NCBI GenBank assembly: GCA_023525715.1
Contig: CM042014.1
Location: forward strand, 25,631,904 to 25,695,903
Length of the DNA: 64,000 nt
Origin: Cichorium intybus
Taxonomy: Eukaryota; Streptophyta; Magnoliopsida; Asterales; Asteraceae
Reading direction: 5' to 3'
Below are positions 23,554 to 35,405 of the stretch, piece after piece; positions within the stretch are counted from its first letter, which is position 1; the number at the start of each line of letters is the position of its first letter. The position numbers and the translations under genes are program-made. The notes under the pieces were generated by a model. It was not told where the DNA came from. It searched no databases and saw nothing but the letters and a program-made list of their open reading frames with translations.

Positions 23554-24484
23554 TCAAATTTTGGGAGCCATGCGTCGAGCCAACGACGTTAAACAAGTGC
23601 GCTAACCGGGAGGCAACCCGGGGGTAATTTTGTCATTTTTTCAAAGTGTGATTTTTTTTTGTTTTTGTAATTTTTTTGTTTATAACTTTCAATTACCTAC
23701 ATGAGAAAACAATCGGAATCGAAAACGGACTACCGAGGCTCAAGATACGAAAAGCGAAAAACGAAAAAATGAACAGTGTGTTACACGGCCCGTGTAACTT
23801 TTTACCCTATAAGTTACACGGCCGTGTAACTTAGCAATATGGTCAAAATCAATACCGGTCATAATCGCACATTACACGACCGTGTAATGCTTACGCCTTA
23901 AATTACACGACCGTGTAATATAGGCCAGGGGTAATTTCGTCATTTTCGCATACTATAAAAGCAAAGGACTTCATTTCTTCTCTTCACAAGTCGCGATTTT
24001 GCTCTCTTGCTCCTGCCGAGACCGTTTTCCACCAAGAACATTTCTATTTCCTCAATTTCTCTTCCATTTGCTTGTTAATTTCTTAAACTCCAAAGGTTAG
24101 TTCCACTATTTCTTATCTTCTCCTTCATTTTGACCAAAAGAAACATCAAATCCATGGGTTAATTTCGGATTTCTTGAAACCCTAGAAAATTAGGGTTTCG
24201 AATTTTTGGTGTTAGATTGTTGAATTTGTTTAGGTTTAAGCTTGGGGAAGGCAAAGATAGAAGGAATCAAGGTCAATATCACCATTGTCAAGCTTCAATT
24301 CGGTAAATTCTTTCCAAAACTCAAAATCTTCATAATTTTTGATTTTTGGCTAGATAATTGGTTCTTGGCTTTGAATTGTGAAACCTTTGTGTTTAATTTT
24401 GTGTGTTTTATTGTTTGAGTGTTGTTTTTGTTCAAATTTCTTTGTTAAAAAAAATAAAATAAAATAAAATAAAATAAAATAAAT
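23554..24484 (+). other. Athila spacer between pol and env-position ORF
   Basis: Non-coding. It contains a small hairpin (CCGGGAGGCAACCCGG near 23608), four copies of the TTACACG(A/G)CCGTGTAA palindrome at 23778-23922, a TATA-like TATAAAAG at 23954 and a TTTAAGCTTGGGGAAGGCAA motif at about 24235. It ends in an (AAAAT)n run just before the ORF. A subgenomic promoter or a spliced leader for the env-position ORF is plausible. Confidence 0.5.
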
Positions 24485-25972
24485 ATGGCATCATCGTCCC
24501 GTACTTATTCTAGAGGTAATAAAAGGCAAATTGTGTATTCGGCCTCTAGTGGCTCTTCCGATGAAGAGCCCGAACAACAGGACTATGACATGGGCGATGC
24601 GGGAATCTCATTCATGACCGATGCCCAAGAGGCACGTTTTTATAACTTCTTGGAAAGAACTGGACAGGCACAAAAATTTGTAGATATCCCAACATTACGA
24701 GACTTACACATAGAGGCAGGAGTACGCAAACTCCTGTCCAATATTGGTTGGGAAGGGTTGATGAATATAAGCGAGAAAAGCTATTCCAACCCAACTATTG
24801 AATTTTTATCATCTGTCGAATTTAACGTTCATACAACAGTTTTGTCTTTTAGAATGTTCAACAGGTCATACAAAATCACACAAAACCAATTGTGTGAGCT
24901 CATTGGCACGCCGGTCGCCAACACTTATGACCAACGAGGCAAACTAAACAGACAATTCCACAGTGAAGTTGGCAGTTTCTGGAAGAAAATCTCTACTGAA
25001 ACCACTTACCGCCCCAGCTCCGCCAAAGCCTCTAGTATAATCCACCCCGTCCTCAAAGTCACCCACCGCATCATTGCCTCTATCTTCTTCCCACAAGAAG
25101 AGATAAGCAAGGCTGGCCTAAAAGAGCTTGAGCTTCTCTACTGCATGATCAATCCAGGGTCTCAAACTCCAAATTTTGGATCCTGGATCATGCACAAACT
25201 ACTTAAACTAAGTAGAAGCTCATCTGGCCAGCTACATTGCGGTGGCATTATCACTTTAATAGCCAAACATCCAGCCCTGGGCATCAGATTTCCTGATAAC
25301 CTTGAGATAGTCAGAGGTGAGCGATACCTCACCTCTGATGTTCTTGAGGGTATGAGGTTATTTCGACGCCCCGAATCTGACGAAATTTGGCAAGCCGATG
25401 GACGCGATTATCTGCGGGTCAACAACCGAAATGCCCGAATCCTTCGATTAGCCAACCCAGTCTCCACCACAAATTGGAAGCCTCCTTCCAACATGGGCCT
25501 ACAACTACCCGCTCCCAACCTACCCCCTCGAGAGCCCAGCCCACCACCGAGACAGCCCCAGGAGCCTGGCCCTTCAAGTTCTGCTAGCTCATTTCCTCCA
25601 GAGCACAGTCTATACATGGAGCAATTTTCTAGCATCAACTCCCAGCTTGCGGATATTCGCCTTGATTATCAAGGCATCTATGATAATCTTGGTGAGATTG
25701 ATACACACCAAATGGAGCTACGCCAAGACTTTGAGCAGTTTAGAGAGAACCAATATAAACATAACCAAGATGTTATGTCTATACTCTCTGACATACAAAG
25801 ATCCGTTGCCTTCAACCCATGGCAACAGCAGCAACCACTACAGCCACCGCAACAACAACAGCAGCCAGGCAGCCAACCACCCCCGCCCCCTCAATTCCCA
25901 CCTTACCCGTATTTCCCACCGTACCCATACCCTCCATTTCCGCCACGGGGACCCTTCCCCGACCCTCAGTAG
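24485..25972 (+). CDS. Athila env-position ORF (ATHILA-type protein), 495 aa
   Basis: This intact frame lies between integrase and the 3' LTR, where Athila elements keep their extra ORF. The first 340 residues form a globular part (GISFMTDAQEARFYNFLERT, RPSSAKASSIIHPVLKVTHR). I associate it with the ATHILA ORF1 / plant-transposon-protein family. It is followed by a Pro/Ser-rich stretch, a possible coiled coil (about 380-430) and a Gln/Pro-rich tail (QQQQPLQPPQQQQQ, PPYPYFPPYPYPPFPP). I see no clear signal peptide or transmembrane helix, so calling it an envelope would be positional only. A diverged relative is encoded on the minus strand at 63152-64000. Function unknown. Confidence 0.8.
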   Translation: MASSSRTYSRGNKRQIVYSASSGSSDEEPEQQDYDMGDAGISFMTDAQEARFYNFLERTGQAQKFVDIPTLRDLHIEAGVRKLLSNIGWEGLMNISEKSYSNPTIEFLSSVEFNVHTTVLSFRMFNRSYKITQNQLCELIGTPVANTYDQRGKLNRQFHSEVGSFWKKISTETTYRPSSAKASSIIHPVLKVTHRIIASIFFPQEEISKAGLKELELLYCMINPGSQTPNFGSWIMHKLLKLSRSSSGQLHCGGIITLIAKHPALGIRFPDNLEIVRGERYLTSDVLEGMRLFRRPESDEIWQADGRDYLRVNNRNARILRLANPVSTTNWKPPSNMGLQLPAPNLPPREPSPPPRQPQEPGPSSSASSFPPEHSLYMEQFSSINSQLADIRLDYQGIYDNLGEIDTHQMELRQDFEQFRENQYKHNQDVMSILSDIQRSVAFNPWQQQQPLQPPQQQQQPGSQPPPPPQFPPYPYFPPYPYPPFPPRGPFPDPQ

Positions 25973-27564
25973 GTTGTTTCTTTCTTTCTCCTTCCCTAAT
26001 GCATTATGGACATTGCATTTATTTTAAGCTTGGGGATAGGGGAATAAATCCCTAAAAAAAATAACAAAAATAACAAAAATTCAAAAATATTTTATTTCTT
26101 GCATTTATTTTAAAATTTTTTTCATGCATTTTTGTTATCTCTTAATTCTCACCTATGTGACACCTTTAAATTGCAACTATAATACATCTCATAGTTGAAC
26201 TTCTTGTATTTTTGTCCCCTATCTACATGCAACATCACCATCTTTTGAAACTTTAGATCTTCATTAGGAATTTTTTTTTGTTAATTTTCTAGCATAGATA
26301 CGTTTGGGTGAACTATAAGAACACACATGAAAGTGAATCAAAACTATTCTAGCAAAGGACGCTTTATCCACCCGTGAGTTCATTAATGTGTGTAATCGAC
26401 TAGGAGAAGTACTATGGAAGTTGCACTAGTCCCCCCTCACGACCATACATTTGCATATTGTCTATTAAGCATAAGGTTTATCTCAAAAATCGCGATTTTT
26501 CCAAAGTCATGGACAAAAATATTATTTTCTGCATTTTTTGGTCTTGTGTGGTACTAGGTGTTTATAGATGTCATATGACCTTGTTTATATTATTTTGGTC
26601 ATTAGTGTTTTTTTTTTTTGAGTTTTTCATTTATTGTTTACAAAAATATCATAAAAATTATTTTGTCTAATCATTTTAGCAAAAATTTTGTGAAAGTATT
26701 TTTGTGGTGAAAATCCAGAAATCATTTCACTTGGTTCTAAAAGATTGGTCAAATAAAAAAAATAATAAAAAAAAAAGACCGAACCAAGTGATCACTCAAG
26801 TCATTTAAAGTGAAAAGTTTCTACAAAAATACAATAAAGCGGTTACTTGTTTGAAAGCCTCATTTGTTTTCAACAACTAAATCTAATTTTGATCTAGTTA
26901 CAACTTCAAACATTGACCATGTTTTAAAAGTCTTCATACATCTTGGGTCAACTTGAAGTTTAAAAGATTTAGTTGTTTCGGTCGTCTAGGTATCTATCAT
27001 TTGTAAATAGGAATCGAGTTGTAAATTTTTGTCCCTCTGTTTTGAAAAATCATGTGTTTAGTAAATAAATATGCAAATGAGGTTGGTTGGAGGACTTGAG
27101 CAAAGTCAACTTAGTATAGCTTCCTAGATTCGATACCCGAGCGCCCCTCCTATAAAAACAAGTGTTTATAGCCAAATATTGAAAACAGAGCTTGCAAGGT
27201 CACACATCTTGTGACATAAGTAAATAAACACGAGGGGAGTGAACAATTGTGAGCACGTCCTTTGCTTGCGAGACGCTTCGAATACTTAGTGAAAGTTTCA
27301 TGTGTGAATTTATATTTTGTCCCAACGTGAGTATGCCAAGTATTTGATAAAAATTTGTTCCTTTTAATGGTCTTTTGTTTTGAATAGATGGTCTAACTTA
27401 TATGTGTGTAGGGTCCAAATTGACATGATTTTTTTAGCTATGATTGATGTTGTCTTGGTTGCTACCTAAGTTGTCTATTTTTTTTCTATTTTGTAGTTTG
27501 TTATCCTCATTGTTTTGATCCTTGTTTTTCTTGAGGACAAGAAAAGTCTAAGCTTGGGGATATT
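25973..27564 (+). other. Athila 3' internal non-coding region and polypurine tract
   Basis: AT-rich, with no coding frame. TTTAAGCTTGGGGATAGGGG lies at 26027 and CTAAGCTTGGGGAT at 27549. The latter abuts the 3' LTR and is the polypurine tract; the former may be a second, internal one. Confidence 0.6.
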
Positions 27565-29168
27565 TGTTAGGTGTATTTCTAAGCATGTTTTCATGCCTTT
27601 TTATCCTTGTTTCATCTTGCATTTGATTATCTTTATTGCATATTTTCATGATTTTTGGGATTTCAAGAATAGCAATCTACTTTCACACTTTGTGGTTGTT
27701 TTCAGGTGCTTTTGAAGGTTGATTCTTATATTGGATAACAATGGGAAGCTACACAAGAAATTTCAGAAGAAACGGAGCTCAAACGAAGAAGTTACAAAAA
27801 ATGAAATCGTCCCGAAGACAGTATGTTACACGACCGTGTAACTTTTGCCCTATAAGTTACACGGCCGTGTAACTTTGCTAGGCCACGTGGATGACATGTC
27901 AGCTGAAGTGGAGCCCAGGAAGAAATGCAGGATTACACGACCGTGTAATTTTGGCCCAAGAAATTACACGGCCGTGTAACTTTTCCTGGTGACCAGATCT
28001 GCTTTTTGGCCCACTTTGAGTTGTTTATTCCTTCTTATGCTGTCATTCCCATGCTACACGACCAGATCCAGATCCAACCTGATTTTGAGGCCATGTGATG
28101 AAGGAAGTGGGACTTGGAATGATGATGTTTGCCATTGTCCATTTTACCATTTTGCCCTTGGTGTGTTAGTATAAATAGAGGTGTCTAGTTAGCCTTAGAA
28201 CCATCCCATCTTACCATTATTTTCTGAACACTCTCTAGATACATTGTGTTTGTGTTGTGTGCAACTTCAAGTGTGGATTATCTTCATTTTGTAAGTTCTT
28301 TTCTCTTTTACTAGTCATGAGTGGCTAGTAACCTTATTTTCTGGTTTTGTATTAAGGATTATGATTGTGATTTAATATAAAGTTTGATGTTTGATTTTAT
28401 ATCTTTCTAGTGATATGATTTTGAGATTTAACAAGTGTTTGGTTTTTATTTATTTCATATTGGCCATTTGATCTTAAATATCAATCAATCTAGTCATACA
28501 AATTATAAAATCCGTAATTGTTTTATAAAATGTTATTTGTGATAATCATCTTTAATTAGGTGAAAATCATATCTCATGTTTTAACGCTTCAACGCTTGTT
28601 TAGGAGTATTGAACATTGTTGGGAACATTCACATAAAACATAATGCAATCTTTCATTCAAATTCTATGATCTTATCTAGATTTGATTAGTAAGATTAGTC
28701 TTAGTTAATGAGCTTCTCTTGACTAAGGTACATTAGGTGAATGGTGTATGTGCGAGCTTTCGGCATACACAAAGTACCAACTTAGAAAGATTAAAGTTAT
28801 AAACATCATTCTTATTGTTATTTCCAATCATATGACTACAAATGCAAAACCAGAATTTGTCCCCAAATTATAAAAACAATCATTCTATATATTTTGTCCC
28901 AAGTTAAATTTGTTCTCAACATTTACATAATTATTGTCCAACTATTCATCAAAAACCCCCCTTTGGTTACTTTCTTTACAATTTTAACTTCCGTGAATTC
29001 AAGGTGTAATCCATTAGACCATCGCTCCCTGTGGATCGACCCTGCTTGCCATTTATACTACACAGTTAGTATTTATAACAAGTAGTGCAATCACGAAATA
29101 TTGGTAATTAATAAATCATTTCAAACCATATTTCAACTCTTTTATTTTTTTGATTACGACACTCAACA
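27565..29168 (+). repeat. 3' LTR of the Athila element
   Basis: A 1,604-bp copy of the 5' LTR with about four substitutions by eye. It is followed by the ACTGT target duplication. Confidence 0.95.
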
Positions 29169-29323
29169 ACTGTAAAAATAATCGATTGCCAAACTCGAAA
29201 ATTTGAAAAAGTTCTGATATCTTGCTTCTACTCAGCATGTTGTTAGTAATCCAGTTTCTGATATGGGTACTTGTTCTTTATTATCATTAGTTGCATTCTC
29301 AAGTGTTGAATTCTTTTATGTAG

Positions 29324-29488
29324 TTATCATGGTTGAATACAGAATGGAGCTGCATTATGAATCGTGCACAGTCACATATGAACCTGTTAGAACCATTCAT
29401 GGCATTTAGAAGAGTTATGCTTCAAATTTTAAGCTGTAAGGACTGTACAGTCCAACATCTTCTGGAATCTGTATCTATTCTTCGTAAG
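29324..29488 (+). pseudogene. Single exon resembling the FAT region of ATR kinase
   Basis: A 55-codon open exon begins after an AG (TTTTATGTAG) and ends at a good donor (CGTAAG|GTATGT). It encodes LNTEWSCIMNRAQSHMNLLE, then PFMAFRRVMLQIL and ending LLESVSILRK. The pattern EP..A.RR..L followed by LL.SA...RK resembles the FAT domain of ATR, the DNA-damage checkpoint kinase. No neighbouring ATR exons are visible, and a long (TA)n tract follows shortly after the donor. It is probably a duplicated or transposon-carried fragment. The ATR assignment is from memory of the family. Confidence 0.45.
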
Positions 29489-29539
29489 GTATGTCCTAAA
29501 ATCATTATCATTTTATAAATAAAAAAACAATTCTTTCCG

Positions 29540-29699
<160 letters not shown>

Positions 29700-29719
29700 A
29701 CACACACATGTATTTACGT

Positions 29720-30020
29720 ATACTTTAGTGTTTGGATGCTAATGGTCGTTTATCAATATTTATCTTCATTTAAATTGCTTTTTATGTTCGTTTGTTTATG
29801 TTTGTTTACGTCCATTCATTTTCGTTTGTTATGTTCGTTTAGAACCTTAATGAACGAACATAAACGAACATTAACAAAGGAATATTAGAACAAACGAACA
29901 TGAACAAGGAAATTCGTTCGTTTATGTGTTTGTGTTCGTTCATTTGTTCGGTTAAACTTAAACGAACGAACATGATCATGTATCCATTCGTGTTCGTTCG
30001 GTTCGTTTACTGTCCTAGGT
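29720..30020. repeat. GTTCGTTTATGTTCG-rich palindromic patch, second copy
   Basis: Dense inverted motifs (TTCGTTTGTTATGTTCGTTT, GAACGAACATAAACGAACA, AACGAACGAACATGATCATG) follow the (TA)n tract. Composition and arrangement match 4735-4940, in the opposite order relative to (TA)n. Confidence 0.6.
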
Positions 30021-30987
30021 TTGTTTTTTAATTCCGCCTTTTTTATTTTTCGGTTAGGTCTTGTTTGGTCCGGTTCCATGATCGAGGACATGATGAATCA
30101 AAATGGGCCCTTACTATCCACTGCCGAAAGCTAAAGACCTAAACAAACCCACATGAGCCTTTATCGGGCTCGGCTTCTGAAATATCGATTTACAAGTTAA
30201 AATGTTGCATTTTATAGTCAAGCTCGCCTCATACAAGCAAAGATTATGTAAGTAAACAAACAATTAGTTAAACAAATTAGTGTTGAATCTGTTGGATGAG
30301 TTTCGAATCTGACCTAATACATAAACATATTTGAAACTAAAATTCAAGACCGAATTATGGGTTCCATTTCATATAAACATCTTTTCACAATATAAAAGAC
30401 TATATCTAAGAATTATACACTTTAGAAACTATCCTACAATTTTGAACAAGACAAGAATAATTTGAAACAGGTCGTCGAGTTTTTTTTAGGGGAAACTTCA
30501 ATAAGGTTGTATACTTCCGTTACCCGCTAAGACAGGTAATCCCCAACCCGTTCGGGTCGGATCCCCGCGGGTAGCGGGGAATCCCCGACCCATTTGCATC
30601 CCTAGTGCCAGATATCGAATAAAATATATGTATATAGAAGTGATATCAATCTCAGTCAAGAAATATATATTTCGGGCCTTCTTGAAGGTAATGATCTTAG
30701 TGGTTGCAAGCCACTTCCTACTCTAAGTTTTCCTGGGTGGCAACTGTCTAAATATCCAAGCAGTTCTATAGATAATACATACTTATATTGTCGAAGTGTA
30801 GGTGCATTATAGTACTTAGTGCTCACAAGGCTAGGAATCATATGTTGCAAGCTAGGTCTCCTAATTTCTTTAGACTCCTATCGCCCGCATTTGGCATAGA
30901 GTGAGGCACATCTTTGGCCTCTTTCAGGGACGAGTATGCATGGATTAGTAAACCGAATTTTGTCTAGCCTCTCTTTGCTTTTCAGGT
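30021..30987. other. Intergenic sequence with a GC-rich patch
   Basis: No gene is seen. A short GC-rich, partly palindromic patch at about 30525-30600 (CCCGCGGGTAGCGGGGAATC) stands out from the AT-rich surroundings and may be a transposon end. Confidence 0.35.
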
Positions 30988-31345
30988 GGCGATTGGGCTG
31001 ATTGTCCTGTTGATTGGATGTCTACCTTTGCTTACACCGTTGTATTGGTTGTAATCTTGTTTATTATAGCTAGACCTAGTGCTAAACCAGTGTCTTGTAT
31101 TTGAGCTCAATCTACAACTAAACTTTGTTGGCTTATTTCTCTACTTTGTGCGTTTAGGCTACCACTAATTCATCCCTCGCCTTGTTGTGTGCTTATTTAG
31201 TCGCCAATCTTGTGTTTTGTCATACGACGATTAATTGTGATATGATGCTATGTCCTACCATTGCTCATGTTGCAGAATTTCTTACCAAAGTGCTGCCTAC
31301 TCTATGTGAACATATCCTTCCAAACTACTCATGAGTACTCTCTTC
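30988..31345 (+). pseudogene. Decayed Ty1/copia RNase H remnant
   Basis: Read with several frame changes, this resembles the end of copia pol: DWADCP.D..ST..Y.V, then ARPSAKPVS, a KLCWLISLLC stretch, ANP.., and TIAHVAEFLTKVLPT. It has many stops and no LTRs nearby, so it is an old fragment. Confidence 0.55.
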
Positions 31346-31868
31346 GACTTGATTGGAAATATTAAGAGTAGAAACATGTGTGGAACACTTTACATATTAC
31401 TCTTTTTAGGTAATTCTTGCCATATATATATATATATATAGGCTTGCACCGGTCTCGTGTCTTGATAATAACAAAAATACAACTCTACTACTTTCTTTCC
31501 TTTTCTCTAAATTCAGTTAAGTTTCAGAACCAGAGACTTGCAGTAATAATGGTTAGGATGACCTCTAAAATACCATTTTCAGGACGAGTTTCTACCTAAA
31601 TAAAGGAACGATATCTTATGATATAGCAAACACGTATATGTACAGTTTATGGTTTGGTTCAATCTCATTATTGTTTTGATACAGTCCGGTTCGGTTTCCA
31701 AAGGCCCAATTTCAAGAGAAGAAAGTCGATTTTTTTAGTGGTGTGTGCAACTGTGCACCGCTTGGCTCAGACTCCATCCAACCACACAAGCATACACTTG
31801 ACTGACTACAACACACAAAAAGATGTATTTTTCCATGAGGTTCTTTACACAATCTCAATCTTCCTAAC

Positions 31869-33831
31869 CTAAAAGAAATCAATCTCTAAGTAGCTACCAG
31901 TAGGCTTCATCTCTACTTTCTCCGGCGACGGAATCGGTATATCCGGTGGAGTGGCACACCGGATCAACGCCCAATTCACACTCTGAAAAAACGGATGTTG
32001 TTTAATCTCCGTCGCCCCTCTCCTATAAGCAAGCCGATGTTGTGGCTCTTTTACCAATAAACCCCTGATCAAATCCCTCGCTGCAAAGCTGACCGAGGGC
32101 GTTTCTGGAAACCTCAAAGGATGCCCCACCACATTGAACAAAGTCGCCCGATTACTCGCCCCTTTGAACGGAGTTTTCCCAAACAAAAGCTCATAAAGAA
32201 AAATCCCAAATGTCCACCAATCAACAGCACTCCCATGCCCTTCGCCTTTGATGATTTCCGGTGCCAGATACTCGTGGGTCCCCACAAACGACATTGACCG
32301 CGCATTCGTGGGCTCCGCTATGAGCTCCGGTAACGGAACTGCTTGGTTGTAAATCTCTGTTTTTGGTTTCGATCTCTTTTCTTTCTTGGGTTTGTTCAAG
32401 AAACGGGGACTGAAACAAGAGGGTTGCATACAGGATGGCTGGACCATGCAAGATGGTTCCATACAAGCGGACTGGTCATTGGAACTCGAGGGTTTTGGTT
32501 CCACTACGGTTCTCATGGATTTAACCAGTTTTGGGTTCACTACACATCTCAAAGAGAGATCGAAATCTGAGAGCATTATGTGGCCGTCTTCTCTTACTAA
32601 CACATTCTCTGGTTTAAGGTCTCTGTAAATGATCCCAAGCATATGTAGATACTCCAAAGCAAGGAGAACTTCTGCTACATAAAACCTACATAAAAAATTA
32701 AAGATTTCGAGGCTTAATTTATGAAAGATTTGAAGTCAAAAGTCAAAATTGGAAGACAATTAGTAACCTGACAGCGTGCTCAGGGAAGAACTTTCCAGGT
32801 TGTTTTTGGCGGAGAGCATGCAAATCGCCACCTGGGCAATACTCCATGACTAAGCAAGACAACTTTTCGGTGTCAAAATGTGCGTATAAAGTGGGGAGAA
32901 ACGGGTGATCGAGAGATTGTAAGATTTCCCTTTCTGTTTGTGCCCTCAAGAGCTTATTCCTGCTTGCGAGGGCAGTTTTATCCATCACTTTCATGGCGAA
33001 GTAATTTTGTGTACCGATTAACTCAGAAAGATAAACAGTTCCGATGTCCCCACATCCCAATCTCTTTAGATGTCTAAAGTTTTTGATTTCTATCATACCC
33101 GTGTTGTTTTGGGATCGTACGATTTGAATTGCTTCCCATCTTGTGTCGTTTTGCTTGTGGGGCTTGAAGATGGCGCTATTGAAACTACTTGAGGTGCTGT
33201 CATCGCTTAGATCGCTACCGGTGCTTTCTCTATATATACTGCTTGTTTTGTTGCTTTCAATATAGTCGCTAGTTTGACCGCTTTCAATATAGTCGCTGGT
33301 TTGACCGCTTTCGTCACCCTTGCCTACAGTGCTTGCAAACTCGCTCACTTCTGTGCTGGTGAAGCTTTCTTTGGCTTCTGAAAACTGTGTGACCGAATAG
33401 AAACTGTTTTGGGGGCTTGCGCTTGAACCAGGACCAGGACCACGACCACGATCTGTGTTCATGGCGATTGGTGCATTCATGGGCTGTTTGCTTCCAAATT
33501 TAGCTTCCACCTCTAGAATATGGTTATGGAAGTAATCTCTCGCAGATCTACCATCTGGTTTCCGTTTGTCGGGTGCAGAATTAGGTTTTGAGTGGGTAGA
33601 TTGTATGGCTTCTTTTTCGATGTAATCGTAAGTGGATTTATAAGAACTGGCAACAGATTTTGTGGAAGCATCTGCTGCGAACAAATGGGATGAAGATGAA
33701 GATATTTCGCGGTTTGTTTGTTTCGAAGAACGCGGATGAGGAGGTCGAGTTCTTGACCGTAGATTGAAGGTCATGGTGGCAGCGTTATGACTGGTTGGCA
33801 AAGAACCAACCCCATCGATAATTGAATCCAT
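31869..33831 (-). CDS. D6PK-like AGC protein kinase (AGCVIII), two coding exons
   Basis: Exons 33831-32768 and 32685-31869 join at AV|RFYVAEVLL to give 626 aa. The Ser/Thr-rich N-terminus (about 250 residues) holds a short internal repeat (SGQTSDYIE twice). The kinase domain shows a Gly loop GCGDIG, the ATP-binding Lys in AMKVMDK, YRDLKPENV, and DFD in place of DFG, a hallmark of plant AGCVIII kinases. The usual insertion before APE follows (Cys-rich, then basic KPKKEKRSK). It ends YLEIDFF, the C-terminal PDK1-docking type motif. D6PK-family kinases phosphorylate PIN auxin carriers at the plasma membrane. The gene looks intact and has a 5'UTR intron and a TATA box. Which D6PK subgroup member it is cannot be settled by eye. 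Confidence 0.92.
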
Positions 33832-33873
33832 CTACACCGATTCAACCACTATCCGACTACACACAATCACCTC

Positions 33874-34233
33874 CTGCAACAAAATTTAACTTTCTTGAAT
33901 ATCGATACTATAATCGTTTCTACGTAAGCCCAAGGAAGATATAAATTTGGGGAAGAACACGTTATAAATTCGACATTTGCTTACTGCGGTTTGCATGTGA
34001 ATTATCTCAGGTCATTTCAGTTTTTCTTCAAGTGATCAATTCAGTTATAGTTCTTTACGCAAACCCTTGAAAATTTAACCGCATTCAAAGATTTATGAAC
34101 ATAATTGGCAAATGAAAAGATGGCCCAGAAAAGAAAATCAACAAATTCATGTAAGACTGATAAAAATAAACTTGAATCGACAGTTGAAATCATCCGATCA
34201 AGAAGTGAACATAATGGGATCAAAATACGTACC
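33874..34233 (-). other. 5'UTR intron of the D6PK-like gene
   Basis: On the minus strand a donor CCAG|GTACGT (34233/34232) and an acceptor TTGCAG (ending 33874) bracket 360 bases. The second UTR exon then runs 42 bases to the ATG. Confidence 0.65.
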
Positions 34234-34475
34234 TGGTTAAAGATTCATAACTTCATAAAGAATGTGAAATAGACGACTGATCTTTGTACCAGAAGGGTAA
34301 ATTTATAATATCTGAGCGAACCAAGAACAAGATCAGGACCCAGAATGTATTTCAGTTATAGGTCGTCGAAGCATTTGGGGAAATTCGTGGGAGGAAATCA
34401 GAATGTGGTCACACTCGTGATCTTTCCGTTCTCTAGACAAGAACTTCACTAGCAAGCCCGGTAGGAGACGAAGCT

Positions 34476-34489
34476 GTTTATATATATTT
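34476..34489 (-). promoter_or_regulatory. TATA box of the D6PK-like gene
   Basis: ATATATATAAACAG on the minus strand, about 240 bases upstream of the 5'UTR donor, is a good TATA element. It sets a likely transcription start near 34445-34455. Confidence 0.5.
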
Positions 34490-35383
34490 GCACAATACCT
34501 CCCTACTTTTTCTTGTTGTCCAACACCTCCCCTTGCTTATTTAAAAATCTTGGTTCTTAACACACATTGCGCTTGTATTCGTGTCTTTTTAAGTTGTGGC
34601 ACCAAACCTTTAAGTTATGGATTATTTTTTGGGATTTGCACGAATGTGAACACATGATTTTTAGCATTATTAGATATATTCAAAATTTTGGCCCTTTACA
34701 GATACGACCACTTATTGCAAAATGGATTACTTGTCTATTTATGGGGTCTTCCTATTTAAGAAAAATTTGAAATGTGATACCCACCACATATTCGTATTTT
34801 CTCAAGCATTTCAATGGGAAGCAATATGGATTTGGATGTTAGGAATCGGATCGGGTACACGCAGCGGAAACACTATCACACACACACAAACGAAATGAGA
34901 AAATAAAGCAAAAGATAACACAAAGATTTTTACGTGGTTCGGATTCGGTGCAAATCCTACGTCCACGGGCCGCAACTAGAGAAATCTTATTAATACTCAC
35001 AAGATTACAATTTATAACTCTTGTTTTGAGCTAAGTGATGCAATTTTTCCTTGAACATATGAAGGCAATTTATAGCCTTTGTACAACAACTCTTGTTTGA
35101 ATAAAACAAGCTTAACCACCTAATCTTTGACAAAGTTTGCACCTACCAAAGAAAATAAGTCTACTAACTTTTGTTTGACAAATAAAATCTACCGTCCAAA
35201 CAAAGTCATTAATTTGACTTTCTAGAACAAGCCTTCATTTACCTAACAATTTCCCACTTGAAGGCTTGAACAATATAGTCCGTCTCTGTCATCCAATTCC
35301 AGTAATCTTAAAACAACCAAGTCTTCCAAGTCTCCAGTTCCCAAGAACAAGCTAAACTTAGTCCAATTTCTCTAATTGCAGCC

Positions 35384-35401
35384 ACCCCCCCCCCCCCCCC
35401 C
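35384..35401. repeat. Poly-C tract
   Basis: A run of about 17-18 C, just beyond the stop codon of the copia-type gag frame, inside the element. Confidence 0.9.
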
Positions 35402-35405
35402 ATCT

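Larger units (their letters stand above)
6936..29168 (+). mobile_element. Athila-type Ty3/gypsy retrotransposon (contains a nested element)
   Basis: Two 1,604-bp LTRs (6936-8539 and 27565-29168) begin TGTTAGG and end CTCAACA, flanked by the 5-bp target duplication ACTGT (6931-6935 and 29169-29173). By eye the LTRs differ at about four positions, so insertion is recent. A primer site for tRNA-Asp follows the 5' LTR. Gag-pol is one frame, and an env-position ORF lies between integrase and the 3' LTR, the Athila layout. The element measures 22.2 kb because another LTR element (13261-22840) sits in its integrase; without it the length is about 12.6 kb. A deletion in reverse transcriptase makes this copy non-autonomous. 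Confidence 0.95.

Noticed and set aside
34567..34770. 67-aa ORF upstream of the D6PK-like gene
   Set aside because: No conserved motif and no promoter; AT-rich flank.
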